Shown piece after piece: positions 1-6,956 of a stretch of DNA of 22,503 nt; the first letter of the stretch is position 1; each line of letters starts with the position of its first letter. Made by a program: the position numbers and the translations under genes. The notes beneath the pieces were generated by a model. It was not told the DNA's origin. It saw only the letters and a list, made by a program, of their open reading frames with translations, and made no database searches. Origin of the DNA: CAYOVG01 sp964407285 (GTDB lineage: Bacteria; Desulfobacterota; Syntrophobacteria; Syntrophobacterales; Syntrophobacteraceae); assembly GCA_964407285.1 (NCBI GenBank), contig CAYOVG010000071.1, positions 1-22,503 of the forward strand, given 5' to 3'.

Positions 1-2
1 CG

Positions 3-2594
3 AAGTATCCCATCGACCAGTTTTTCCGCTCCCTTGCCATGGACCAGGACCACAAATCCATCTGTGTGGTCCTCTCCGGGACGGGAAGCGACGGGACGCT
101 CGGCCTTCGGGCCGTCAAAGAGGCCGGTGGCCTCACCATCGTTCAGGACCCCGAGCAGGCGAAATTTGACGGCATGCCCAGGAGCGTCGTCGAGACCGGG
201 CTCGCCGACCTGGTGCTTCGGGTCGAGGATATGGGCCGGGAGCTCCTCGCCTATACAAGCCAGCCGTACCTGATGGCCACGCTGGTGGAAGGAGGCCAAG
301 ACAAGCTCCTGCTCGACCATATTCAGAAAATCCTCCACCTGATTCGCTCGCAGACCGGAAGGGATCTCACCCACTACAAGCAGGTGACCATCCGCCGAAG
401 GATCGAGCGGCGCATGGCCCTCCACAAATTGGAGGACATCAGGGACTACTACCGCTATCTTAGGGAAAACCCGGACGAGATCGACCGGCTCTTCAAGGAG
501 CTTCTCATTCTGGTCACAAGCTTCTTCAGAGACCCAAAAGCCTTTGAAGCGCTTTCAGAAAAGGCCATCCCGGAAATTCTCCTCGACAGAAAGGGCAATG
601 AGCCCGTGCGAGTGTGGGTTCCAGCCTGCGCCACCGGGGAGGAGGCCGTATCGATTGCCATTCTCTTTGAGGAAGCCATGGAGCGGCTGAACCGGCACAC
701 GACTGTTCAAATCTTTGCAACCGATCTCGATGCCGCGGCCATTCAGCGCGCAAGGGCCTGCGAATACCCGGAAAGCATTGAAGCGGCTGTTTCCAAAGAG
801 CGCCTCAAGCGCTTCTTTGTCAAAAACGACCGCACCTACAGGCTCAAATCCGAGATACGCGAGCGACTTGTCTTTGCCGTGCAGGACCTGGTGGGAGATC
901 CCCCTTTCTCGAACCTCGATCTCATAAGCTGCAGAAATGTCCTCATCTACCTGGACTCCACCCTGCAGCAGAAGGTTCTGGGCCTCTTCCACTTCACCCT
1001 CAACGATAACGGCCACCTCATGCTCGGCACCTCGGAGACCGTGGGGGAATCATCCGGCCTTTTCCAGGCAATCGACGTCAAAGCAAAGATCTTCAAGGCT
1101 AAGAAGGTGCTCTCGCCCAGGCAGTTCCCGGAGCCCAGCCCCATCGATAGCGCCCCTTACCGGCCGCCTGGCCGCGACAGAAGCGCAGCCTCCGGCAAGA
1201 GCGCCCGTGAGATCGTTGAAAGGATCATCCTCGATGAGTACGCACCCGCCTGCGTTCTGGTAAACGAAAAATTGGACATCCTCTTCTTCCAGGGAGTTAC
1301 CCGAAAATATCTGTGTACACCGGAAGGAGAGCCGAGCCTCAATCTGCTCAAGATGGCCCCGGACGGGCTTCGCGAACGGCTCCCCCTGGCCCTCATGAAC
1401 GTGTTTCGAAGCGGTGAGCCCCTCACTCTCAAAGGGGTTGAGATCAAGGAAGATGGAGTGAGAAGACCGGTCGATGTGAGCATCCGCCCCGTCGAGAAAA
1501 GGGCGGGTGCGCAGGCACTGCTGCTCGTCTTGTTCTCTGAGACCGTTCCTTCGGGATTGCGCAAATCCGGACGGAAGAAGGCTGGACCGACCGGAGAATC
1601 CGATCCCCACGCTACCGTCCTCGAGCAGGAGCTCCAGAGTACCAGGGATAACCTTCAGGCAGCCATCGAGGAGCTCGAAGCCTCCAACGAGGAGCTCAAA
1701 TCGACCAATGAGGAGCTGCAAAGCGCAAACGAAGAGCTCCAGAGCATGAACGAAGAGATGGAAACCGGCAAGGAGGAGCTGCAATCGATGAACGAGGAGC
1801 TCATTACGGTAAACTCCGAGCTTCAGGCCAAGGTGGACGAGCTCACGGCCGTGAGCAACGATGTGGACAATCTTCTTGCCGGCACCGAGATCGGCACCAT
1901 CTTTCTCGACACCAACCTTGGCATCAAGAAATTTACCCCCTCCATGACAAGGCTCTTCAACCTCATCCCGACGGATGTCGGCCGCTCCATCCGTGACATA
2001 ACCTCGAAGATCAACAGCGAGAGTCTTTTTGTCGATGCCCAGACGGTCCTCGACACGCTGCAGGCAAGGGAGAGCGAGGTTGTGACAGGAGAAGGCAGGT
2101 GGTTTTCCGTTCGAATCCTTCCCTATCGCACCAAAGAGAATGTCATTGACGGTCTCGTCATCACCCTTACCGATATCACCCGACTGAAGCGCACCGAAGA
2201 GTCGATGCTGGAAGCCAGGCTCTATGCCGAAGCCATCGTCGAAACGGTGCGCGAGCCTCTCGTCGTCCTCGATGCCGATCTTCTTGTGACATCCGCCAAC
2301 AAGGCGTTCTACAACGCATTCAAGGTTTCCCGCGAGGAAACCGAGGGCAGGCTCATCTATGAGCTCGGAACAGGCGAGTGGGACATTGCGAAGCTTCGAG
2401 AGCTTGTCGATCGCATCATTTTGGAGAACACAGCTTTTGAGGGTTTTGAGGTCGAGCACGACTTTCCCTCGATCGGACCGAAGAGGATGCTCTTAAATGC
2501 ACGAAGAATCGCGCTGAGAGAGGGGCGGCCGCACCTCATACTGCTTGCATTCGAAGACATTACCGGAAAGACTCAAAGAGAGGCCGAGCTCTAA
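3..2594 (+). CDS. CheB-CheR-PAS sensory protein, 5'-truncated
   Basis: C-terminal 863 residues of a multidomain chemotaxis-type signalling protein. The frame is open to the left edge (codons from base 3 read YPIDQFFRSLA before the first Met at 39), so the real start lies outside the window. Domains, numbered from Met39: the end of a CheB methylesterase domain (1-77, with the catalytic Asp in SGTGSDGTLGL and FDGMPRS); the CheR helical domain and SAM-dependent methyltransferase (about 88-350, VPACATGEEA as SAM loop, SCRNVLIYLD); a linker; a long coiled coil (about 522-607) of repeated NEEL units; and two PAS domains (about 608-720 and 730-848). No kinase domain follows. The CheR loop has Ala where many relatives have Gly/Ser. 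Cytoplasmic. The histidine kinase downstream on the same strand is a likely partner. The frame continues 19 codons beyond the TAA. Confidence 0.9.
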   Translation, partial: KYPIDQFFRSLAMDQDHKSICVVLSGTGSDGTLGLRAVKEAGGLTIVQDPEQAKFDGMPRSVVETGLADLVLRVEDMGRELLAYTSQPYLMATLVEGGQDKLLLDHIQKILHLIRSQTGRDLTHYKQVTIRRRIERRMALHKLEDIRDYYRYLRENPDEIDRLFKELLILVTSFFRDPKAFEALSEKAIPEILLDRKGNEPVRVWVPACATGEEAVSIAILFEEAMERLNRHTTVQIFATDLDAAAIQRARACEYPESIEAAVSKERLKRFFVKNDRTYRLKSEIRERLVFAVQDLVGDPPFSNLDLISCRNVLIYLDSTLQQKVLGLFHFTLNDNGHLMLGTSETVGESSGLFQAIDVKAKIFKAKKVLSPRQFPEPSPIDSAPYRPPGRDRSAASGKSAREIVERIILDEYAPACVLVNEKLDILFFQGVTRKYLCTPEGEPSLNLLKMAPDGLRERLPLALMNVFRSGEPLTLKGVEIKEDGVRRPVDVSIRPVEKRAGAQALLLVLFSETVPSGLRKSGRKKAGPTGESDPHATVLEQELQSTRDNLQAAIEELEASNEELKSTNEELQSANEELQSMNEEMETGKEELQSMNEELITVNSELQAKVDELTAVSNDVDNLLAGTEIGTIFLDTNLGIKKFTPSMTRLFNLIPTDVGRSIRDITSKINSESLFVDAQTVLDTLQARESEVVTGEGRWFSVRILPYRTKENVIDGLVITLTDITRLKRTEESMLEARLYAEAIVETVREPLVVLDADLLVTSANKAFYNAFKVSREETEGRLIYELGTGEWDIAKLRELVDRIILENTAFEGFEVEHDFPSIGPKRMLLNARRIALREGRPHLILLAFEDITGKTQREAEL

Positions 2595-2707
2595 AGAACC
2601 GTGGAGGAGCTCAAGAGCAGGCTCGAGGCAATGGAACCCCGGCTGCCGAAATAGATCCACTTCGCCTGATAGCGGTATTCATTCAGGGAAGCAACAGCGA
2701 GGAAATC

Positions 2708-4111
2708 ATGGATAAGAAGATACCGCCTGGAGACGATCTTCGAAGCAGGGCCGAACAAGCACTGAAGTCCGGGCAAGATCCGCCCGACGATTGCTCCTGC
2801 GAGGATATGCGCCGGCTGATCCACGAGCTTCGAATCCACCAGGTCGAGCTCGAGCTCCAAAACGAGGAGCTTCGCAGCACCCATGCCCGGCTCGAAGAAT
2901 CCCGCATGCGCTATGCCGACCTCTACGACTTCGCTCCCGTGGGCTATTTCACTTTCGATGAGCAGGGCAGGATCGTCGAGGTGAACCTTACCGGCGCAAG
3001 GCAATTGGGTATCGAGAGGGGGCGCCTCATCAACACCCCCTTTACGGCCATGGTGATAGAGAGCGACAGGAAGGGGTTTCGCTCCCACTTGAAGAAGGTT
3101 TTCGATACCGGTGAGGGCGACACCTTTGAGGTGAGACTTAAAGTAAAAGGGGGCGCCGAGCCTTATGCGCGCCTTGACAGCTTATTCATGCGAGGAGCCG
3201 ACGGCGCCGGCTTCTGTAGAACCTCGGTCACGGACATCTCCGGGAAAAAGCAAGCGGAAGAGGCGCTAAAGAAGGCTCACGACGAGCTGGAAAGAAGGAT
3301 TGAGGAGCGCACCAGTGAGCTGGCCCAGGAAATCGTGGAGAGAAAACGCGCGGAAGAGGAGACAAGGCGTTATGCCGAAAAGCTCTCGCGCAGCAACACC
3401 GAGCTCCAGGAGTTCGCCTTCGTTGCCTCTCACGACATGCAGGAGCCGCTTCGCAAAGTTCAGTCCTTCGGCAGCCTTTTGATGGAAGAACACTGTCAGT
3501 GCCTCAACGAGGCGGGGCGTGATTACCTCGGGCGCATGATGAATGCGGCACAGCGGATGTCCGAGATGATCCGGTCTCTCCTGGACTACTCACGGGTTAT
3601 GACGCAAGCCGAGGGGTTTCGAAAAGTCGAACTCACCCGTCTGGTCCGGGACGCAGTGAGTGACATTGAATTAGCCATCGCAAGAAACGGCGCACGGGTT
3701 GAAATAGCGGATCTTCCGGAAATAGAGGCGGACCCCGTGCAGATGCGCCGGCTCTTTCAGAACCTCATCGCCAATGCGCTCAAGTTTCATGGCAAGGAAG
3801 CACCGCTGGTCCGTATCCGGGCCGAGCTCACCACCGGCACGAAACCTGCCAAGGGGCGGGAAGCCCTCCAGTGCCGCATCTTCGTTGAAGACAACGGAAT
3901 CGGCTTTGACGAAAAGCACCTCGACCGGATATTCACCCTCTTCCAGCGACTGCACGGCCGAAGCGAATTTGAGGGAACGGGAATGGGGCTTGCCATCTGC
4001 CGTAGAATCGTCGAGCGCCACGGCGGGAGCATCACGGCGAGAAGCAAGCCGGGAGAGGGGGCTACATTCATCGTCACCCTACCTGTCAAACAGCCTGAAT
4101 CAGAGATATGA
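2708..4111 (+). CDS. Soluble PAS-domain sensor histidine kinase
   Basis: 467-aa cytosolic kinase without membrane segments. Residues 30-70 form a coiled coil of the HELRIHQVELELQNEEL type. A PAS domain follows (about 65-180, FAPVGYFTFDEQGRIVEVN), then a second coiled coil (180-235). The HisKA dimerisation domain has the H-box FVASHDMQEPLRK with phospho-acceptor His242. The HATPase_c domain shows the N-box (LFQNLIANALKFH, about 349-361), G1 (EDNGIGFDEKHL) and G2 (GTGMGLAICRRIVERHGG, about 423-440). All catalytic boxes look intact. GAGGA lies a few bases before the ATG. It starts 113 bp after the CheB-CheR-PAS stop, so the two are probably co-transcribed. No response regulator or receiver domain is present in the window. 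The family autophosphorylates on His; signal and target are unknown. Confidence 0.92.
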   Translation: MDKKIPPGDDLRSRAEQALKSGQDPPDDCSCEDMRRLIHELRIHQVELELQNEELRSTHARLEESRMRYADLYDFAPVGYFTFDEQGRIVEVNLTGARQLGIERGRLINTPFTAMVIESDRKGFRSHLKKVFDTGEGDTFEVRLKVKGGAEPYARLDSLFMRGADGAGFCRTSVTDISGKKQAEEALKKAHDELERRIEERTSELAQEIVERKRAEEETRRYAEKLSRSNTELQEFAFVASHDMQEPLRKVQSFGSLLMEEHCQCLNEAGRDYLGRMMNAAQRMSEMIRSLLDYSRVMTQAEGFRKVELTRLVRDAVSDIELAIARNGARVEIADLPEIEADPVQMRRLFQNLIANALKFHGKEAPLVRIRAELTTGTKPAKGREALQCRIFVEDNGIGFDEKHLDRIFTLFQRLHGRSEFEGTGMGLAICRRIVERHGGSITARSKPGEGATFIVTLPVKQPESEI

Positions 4112-4156
4112 CCGAAGAACGACCTCTAAAGGCGGTACCACTTGAGCGGTTCGTCC

Positions 4157-4172
4157 CCACTCGTGTGAGTGG
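4157..4172 (+). terminator. Small hairpin after the kinase gene, possible terminator
   Basis: A perfect 6-bp stem (CCACTC/GAGTGG) with a GTGT loop lies 46 bases after the kinase stop. The following bases are only moderately T-rich (GGTTCTATA), so it is a weak intrinsic terminator at best. Confidence 0.3.
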
Positions 4173-4254
4173 ACTGGTTCTATAGCTCGCATGGTATCCC
4201 TCGCTCAGGATCTCTGATAAAACGATATCCCTCCTCTACATTGGATGTGTAGTT

Positions 4255-4300
4255 GCCGGAAAACCTCAACATTTTAAAATCATAGTTGAAGTTCTCCGGC
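4255..4300. repeat. Imperfect inverted repeat (16-bp arms)
   Basis: Arms 4255-4270 and 4285-4300 (GCCGGA...CTCAAC and GTTGAA...TCCGGC) pair at 14 of 16 positions around a 14-base A/T-rich loop that contains ATTTTAAAAT. GTTTTGC follows on the plus strand. It could end the signalling operon or be an operator-like site. No promoter or gene is attached to it. Confidence 0.4.
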
Positions 4301-4362
4301 GTTTTGCTCATGACAAGATCACAAAAAGCGATATTTCGCAATGGCCTCCCTGCAACCCGGTC

Positions 4363-4577
4363 TCACTCAAGCGGATTCTCTACCGTGTCCATATTTTGCG
4401 GCGCCTGGATGGTGTCCGGCACAGATCCTTCTCCGATTCTAATTTCTTGGCAATGGAGTTCAACAGAACTGCCACTTTGCGTGCTTTCTCAAGTCCCTTC
4501 TTATCCCTGGTAATGCCCAGGGTTCCGTAGAAAGACACCTGATCCGTGCGGTTCTCAACGGTGAGATCTTCAAGAGG
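4363..4577 (-). pseudogene. Frameshifted remnant of a small conserved-type protein
   Basis: Read on the minus strand from about 4577, the frame gives HPLEDLTVENRTDQVSFYG then TLGITRDKKGLEKARK, ending SEKDL before running into a spurious tail with a stop at 4380. Shifting frame at about 4420 restores a natural-looking ending, PDTIQAPQNMDTVENPLE, with a TGA at 4363-4365. Removing one TG from the local CTGTGCC would join the two parts as KDLPDT, so a 2-bp duplication is the simplest lesion. In the upstream direction the frame runs into 81-bp repeat A and meets a stop with no ATG, GTG or TTG between, so a usable start is missing. From memory it resembles an unnamed family of small proteins of about 80-90 aa in proteobacteria. 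No function is assigned. Confidence 0.55.
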
Positions 4578-4654
4578 GTGCGTTTTCTTGCCTTGCCCGG
4601 ATTTACGTTTTCAGGCTTGTCGTCCGGACCGTCGTCGTGAAAGAGCCGCACCCT
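4574..4654 (+). repeat. 81-bp repeat, copy A (inverted relative to copy B)
   Basis: The reverse complement of this segment matches 12143-12223 at 80 of 81 bases; the single difference is GGGCAAGGC against GGGCAGGGC. The unit carries near-terminal 8-bp inverted repeats (AGGGTGCG/CGCACCCT) and a central GTCCGGAC palindrome, as in a miniature inverted-repeat or REP-type element. The two copies point towards each other around the phage-like block. Copy A abuts the 5' side of the small pseudogene. I see no clear target-site duplication. Confidence 0.85.
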
Positions 4655-4660
4655 ACGGAA

Positions 4661-4686
4661 TATGCCCCGTGCTCCAACACAGGGCA
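4661..4686. repeat. Hairpin with 10-bp arms
   Basis: ATGCCCCGTG and CACAGGGCAT pair at 9 of 10 positions around a 6-base loop (CTCCAA). The hairpin sits between repeat A and the end of the ParB-like gene, which is transcribed towards it, so it could act as that gene's 3' end. There is no T-tract. Nothing else is recognised in 4687-4754. Confidence 0.35.
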
Positions 4687-4754
4687 TTCTCTTTCCGGAG
4701 GTAATAGCGACGTCCCTACCATGCGCAAGGATTATCTATCGAATTACGAAAAAT

Positions 4755-5909
4755 CTACGCTGCTATTTTGGCCTTTCCCGCAGAATTATTTATGCCCTTT
4801 AGACATTCAGACCTAAATGCGCTGCACTCCCGGTAGCATTCATCAGTATCGTCGTCGTAGTGGCCGAAGCACTCGGGAGTAGGTGCACCTTTGTCTTTGG
4901 TCGGCTTTCGGATAATCTCTTCCGCCGATTCCCGCCGTTCCAGTACGGGTTCCCTCGGAATGTCGGAAGAAGAGACGGCTGCGGTCTCTTTAGTCTCCAT
5001 GACCGCTATCTTAAGGCAGCATTCGATTCTTTTCAGTGCCTTTGTTCGTTGCGGATCATCGGGACTGATCCGGCGGATGCAACCGATTGCCTCATCTGCC
5101 AAGGCCATGGCGGTTGAGGGTTTTTCAGGGTTTGGCTCTTCCTTCGAAACGGGTTGTTCGTTACCGGGTGCCGCTTTCGGTTTGGATTTGGTCTTTGAAG
5201 GGACGGGAGGTGCGGTTTCCTGCCCTTCTGCCGCTTCCTTCTTGCGCTTCTTACTCGATTTTGCTTTCCCGGAAGTCCAATCGCTAATACGTTCTCTTGC
5301 CTTTTCCGGGTCCGTTTCTGCAAGCTTCCCGATTTCAACCACTTCCTTCTTCGGGATTTTCACATCCCCTGAAAGCAGGGCTTGTCTGAACCTATCGCGT
5401 TCCTCCTCGTTGGCCGCAAGATCCACGATAGCGTCAACCGATTCCTGGAATTCGGCATCCCGGCGTATAGTCCTGGGAGACACTTTGTGCTCTTTGGCAA
5501 GGCGTTCATGGGTCTTTACCAAGTGGTCATTTTGACCACTTGCTTCTGTCATGCGGTCGCCGCCATGCCGGTGCTTCTCCCGGCTATACTTCTTCCCTCT
5601 CAGGTAGCTCATACGTTCCGGGGTAAGGTTCCTTCTTCCGAGCTGGTTGTTGATGATCCACTCGATTGCATGCTGTCGCGAAGGAAATTCCTTCAATTCG
5701 ACATTGAACGGGATACGGTGTTCCCGGCAGATCCTATAGCGGTTATGTCCGTCCAGAAGAACGTTGCCATGTTCCCACACGACAAGGGGGTCACGACACC
5801 CATCGGCAAGGAGATTGGCCTCCAGTTGCCCATATTCGTCTTGGGTCAGGGGGTCGATGAGATCCCTGAATTCCTTGTCGATTCTAATCTCTGATGTTTC
5901 TACGTTCAT
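4755..5909 (-). CDS. ParB-like N-domain protein with Cys-rich C-terminal motif
   Basis: 384 aa from the ATG at 5909, chosen because AAGGA sits 8 bases before it; the frame is open 42 codons further up, but that part encodes a hairpin. Residues 1-80 form a ParB/sulfiredoxin-type domain (LTQDEYGQLEANLLADGCRD, then VLLDGHNRYRICREH). Next comes an Arg-rich LGRRNLTPERMSYLRGKKYS segment and a helix-turn-helix region (HERLAKEHKVSPRTIRRDAEF). A Lys/Pro/Glu-rich low-complexity linker follows (about 205-270). The tail has four cysteines at 347, 358, 362 and 369 (CX10CX3CX6C, ECFGHYD...ECYRECSAF), suggesting a small metal site. ParB-like proteins partition plasmids or regulate and cleave DNA; here it closes a phage-like replication block. 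No ParA partner is visible, so a segregation role is uncertain. Confidence 0.8.
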   Translation of the reverse strand: MNVETSEIRIDKEFRDLIDPLTQDEYGQLEANLLADGCRDPLVVWEHGNVLLDGHNRYRICREHRIPFNVELKEFPSRQHAIEWIINNQLGRRNLTPERMSYLRGKKYSREKHRHGGDRMTEASGQNDHLVKTHERLAKEHKVSPRTIRRDAEFQESVDAIVDLAANEEERDRFRQALLSGDVKIPKKEVVEIGKLAETDPEKARERISDWTSGKAKSSKKRKKEAAEGQETAPPVPSKTKSKPKAAPGNEQPVSKEEPNPEKPSTAMALADEAIGCIRRISPDDPQRTKALKRIECCLKIAVMETKETAAVSSSDIPREPVLERRESAEEIIRKPTKDKGAPTPECFGHYDDDTDECYRECSAFRSECLKGINNSAGKAKIAA

Positions 5910-5946
5910 TTCTTGATTCCTTGTTTCCTCGCGGCTGATTGGGATG

Positions 5947-5972
5947 CCCGCCATTCTTTCCGGAATGGCGGG
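5947..5972 (-). promoter_or_regulatory. Perfect 10-bp hairpin in the leader of the ParB-like gene
   Basis: CCCGCCATTC and GAATGGCGGG pair perfectly around a 6-base loop, 38 bases upstream of the ParB-like start and 12 bases after the stop of the preceding small ORF. On the minus strand the 3' side continues CATCCCAATC with no T-run, so an RNA leader structure, processing site or autoregulatory ParB operator is likelier than a strong terminator. Confidence 0.5.
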
Positions 5973-5983
5973 TTGTCCAATTA

Positions 5984-6181
5984 CTACAGTTCGTCTCTCA
6001 ACTCGTTCCAAACCTCGACGACTCCCGTCGTCCATCCGAGCAGGTATTCATTATATGGGAATACCTTCAATGGCGGAGTCGTTGTATAAAGGCCCACCTC
6101 GATAGATGCTGTGATACGTCCCTCTTGAAAGCTCCACAAAAGGGAGAGGATTCTGTCTATTCCATGGCAGGGCTTATTCAT
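5984..6181 (-). CDS. Small hypothetical protein overlapping the terminase-like gene
   Basis: 65-aa ORF beginning MNKPCHGIDRILSLLWSFQE and ending VWNELRDEL. Its start overlaps the stop of the upstream terminase-like gene in the 8-base sequence ATGAATAA, the usual arrangement for translational coupling in compact phage operons. The protein is acidic and aromatic-rich, with a plausible hydrophobic core (YNEYLLGWTTGVVEVW). It has no strong Shine-Dalgarno of its own beyond GGGCGAAG. I do not recognise a family. The longer in-frame extension to 6304 overlaps the terminase-like gene and is probably not used. Confidence 0.5.
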   Translation of the reverse strand: MNKPCHGIDRILSLLWSFQEGRITASIEVGLYTTTPPLKVFPYNEYLLGWTTGVVEVWNELRDEL

Positions 6182-6821
6182 CTTCGCCCAGCAAAACATC
6201 GAGCATTCTCTGCGCCTTGTCCTCGCCAATCTCTGCGACCCACTGGAGGAAGGCCGCCTCTTCCGCTGCTCCGCCGGGAGGCGAATAGGCCACGGCCCCA
6301 CCATGATTTACGTCGGAGTCGATGTTCTGGGTTGACAGGCCGAGCATCAGGCGGACGGCTTTTATTTTTTCCGCTCGTGCGGAGATCAGCGCCTTGATCT
6401 CGTGGGGTGTGAGCGCCATATTGAGCATGGGGCGCGAGACGCCCTGATCGTCCAGTTCGCAGAGGATGCGTCCCTCGGAATCCTGGGCGAAGAGCATCTT
6501 GAAGAGGAGCTTATCGGTCGTGGAGAAAAAGGCCAAATCCTCCTCTATCATTTTGGAAACCCGCTCTTCCATTATGGATGCAACACTCTCGACCATTTTC
6601 TCATCAATCGCTTGCCGCACGAGCGTCAATCGCTGCTCCCACCGGTCTTCCCGGCGCCACCTCGTCAGTGTCTGCCTGCTGGTGCTAAGCTCCCGCGCCA
6701 GCGCGGACAGACTGATCCGACCGCGAGCTTCCAGGAACCGCCGTTCGGCTTCCCGTCGAATCTCCGGACCTTTGGGGCTCCGGTCTATTTTCCTCGCTTC
6801 CGTCGTACTCATTGATTCCAT
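6174..6821 (-). CDS. Terminase small-subunit-like DNA-binding protein
   Basis: 215 aa. The N-terminus has a basic segment, then a helix-turn-helix of the ALARELSTSRQTLTRWRRED type (about 39-58) followed by RWEQR, as in small-terminase and phage-associated HTH proteins. The middle is helical (VRQAIDEKMVESVASIMEER), and a Gly/Ala/Pro linker precedes an acidic tail (DVLLGEDE). Small terminases recognise the packaging site and recruit the large subunit, but no large terminase, portal or capsid gene is in the window, so a regulatory role is possible. AAAGGA lies 7 bases before Met1. Met4 at 6812 is an alternative start, overlapping the stop of a 34-aa upstream ORF by ATGA. Confidence 0.6.
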   Translation of the reverse strand: MESMSTTEARKIDRSPKGPEIRREAERRFLEARGRISLSALARELSTSRQTLTRWRREDRWEQRLTLVRQAIDEKMVESVASIMEERVSKMIEEDLAFFSTTDKLLFKMLFAQDSEGRILCELDDQGVSRPMLNMALTPHEIKALISARAEKIKAVRLMLGLSTQNIDSDVNHGGAVAYSPPGGAAEEAAFLQWVAEIGEDKAQRMLDVLLGEDE

Positions 6822-6913
6822 CGACTATTCCTTTCATTGACCTTTGAAAACACGTGGAAACCCGGTTCCTCTTTGTACTTGTCGAATGGTGGGTTGGATA
6901 CGGGACAACACAT
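6809..6913 (-). CDS. Possible 34-aa ORF coupled to the terminase-like gene
   Basis: This short frame begins MCCPVSNPPFDKYKEEPGFH and lies in the gap between the primase and the terminase-like gene. AGGA stands 9 bases before its ATG. Its TGA overlaps the internal ATG (Met4) of the terminase-like gene as ATGA. No family is recognised. The signal and overlap suggest translation, but at this length it could be chance. Confidence 0.3.
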   Translation of the reverse strand: MCCPVSNPPFDKYKEEPGFHVFSKVNERNSRWNQ

Positions 6914-6956
6914 GGGTGCTGTTCCTGCGTTGGTAGGGAGTGTTTCCCCCCTGCAA

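Noticed and set aside
1050..2459. Long minus-strand frame of 469 codons opposite the CheB-CheR-PAS gene
   Set aside because: It mirrors the coding strand of a gene with clear domains; its leucine-rich repeats are the antisense of the NEEL coiled coil.
4100..4750. Left attachment site duplicating the tRNA-Thr 3' end
   Set aside because: I searched by eye for the T-loop and acceptor sequence of the tRNA and found no convincing copy.
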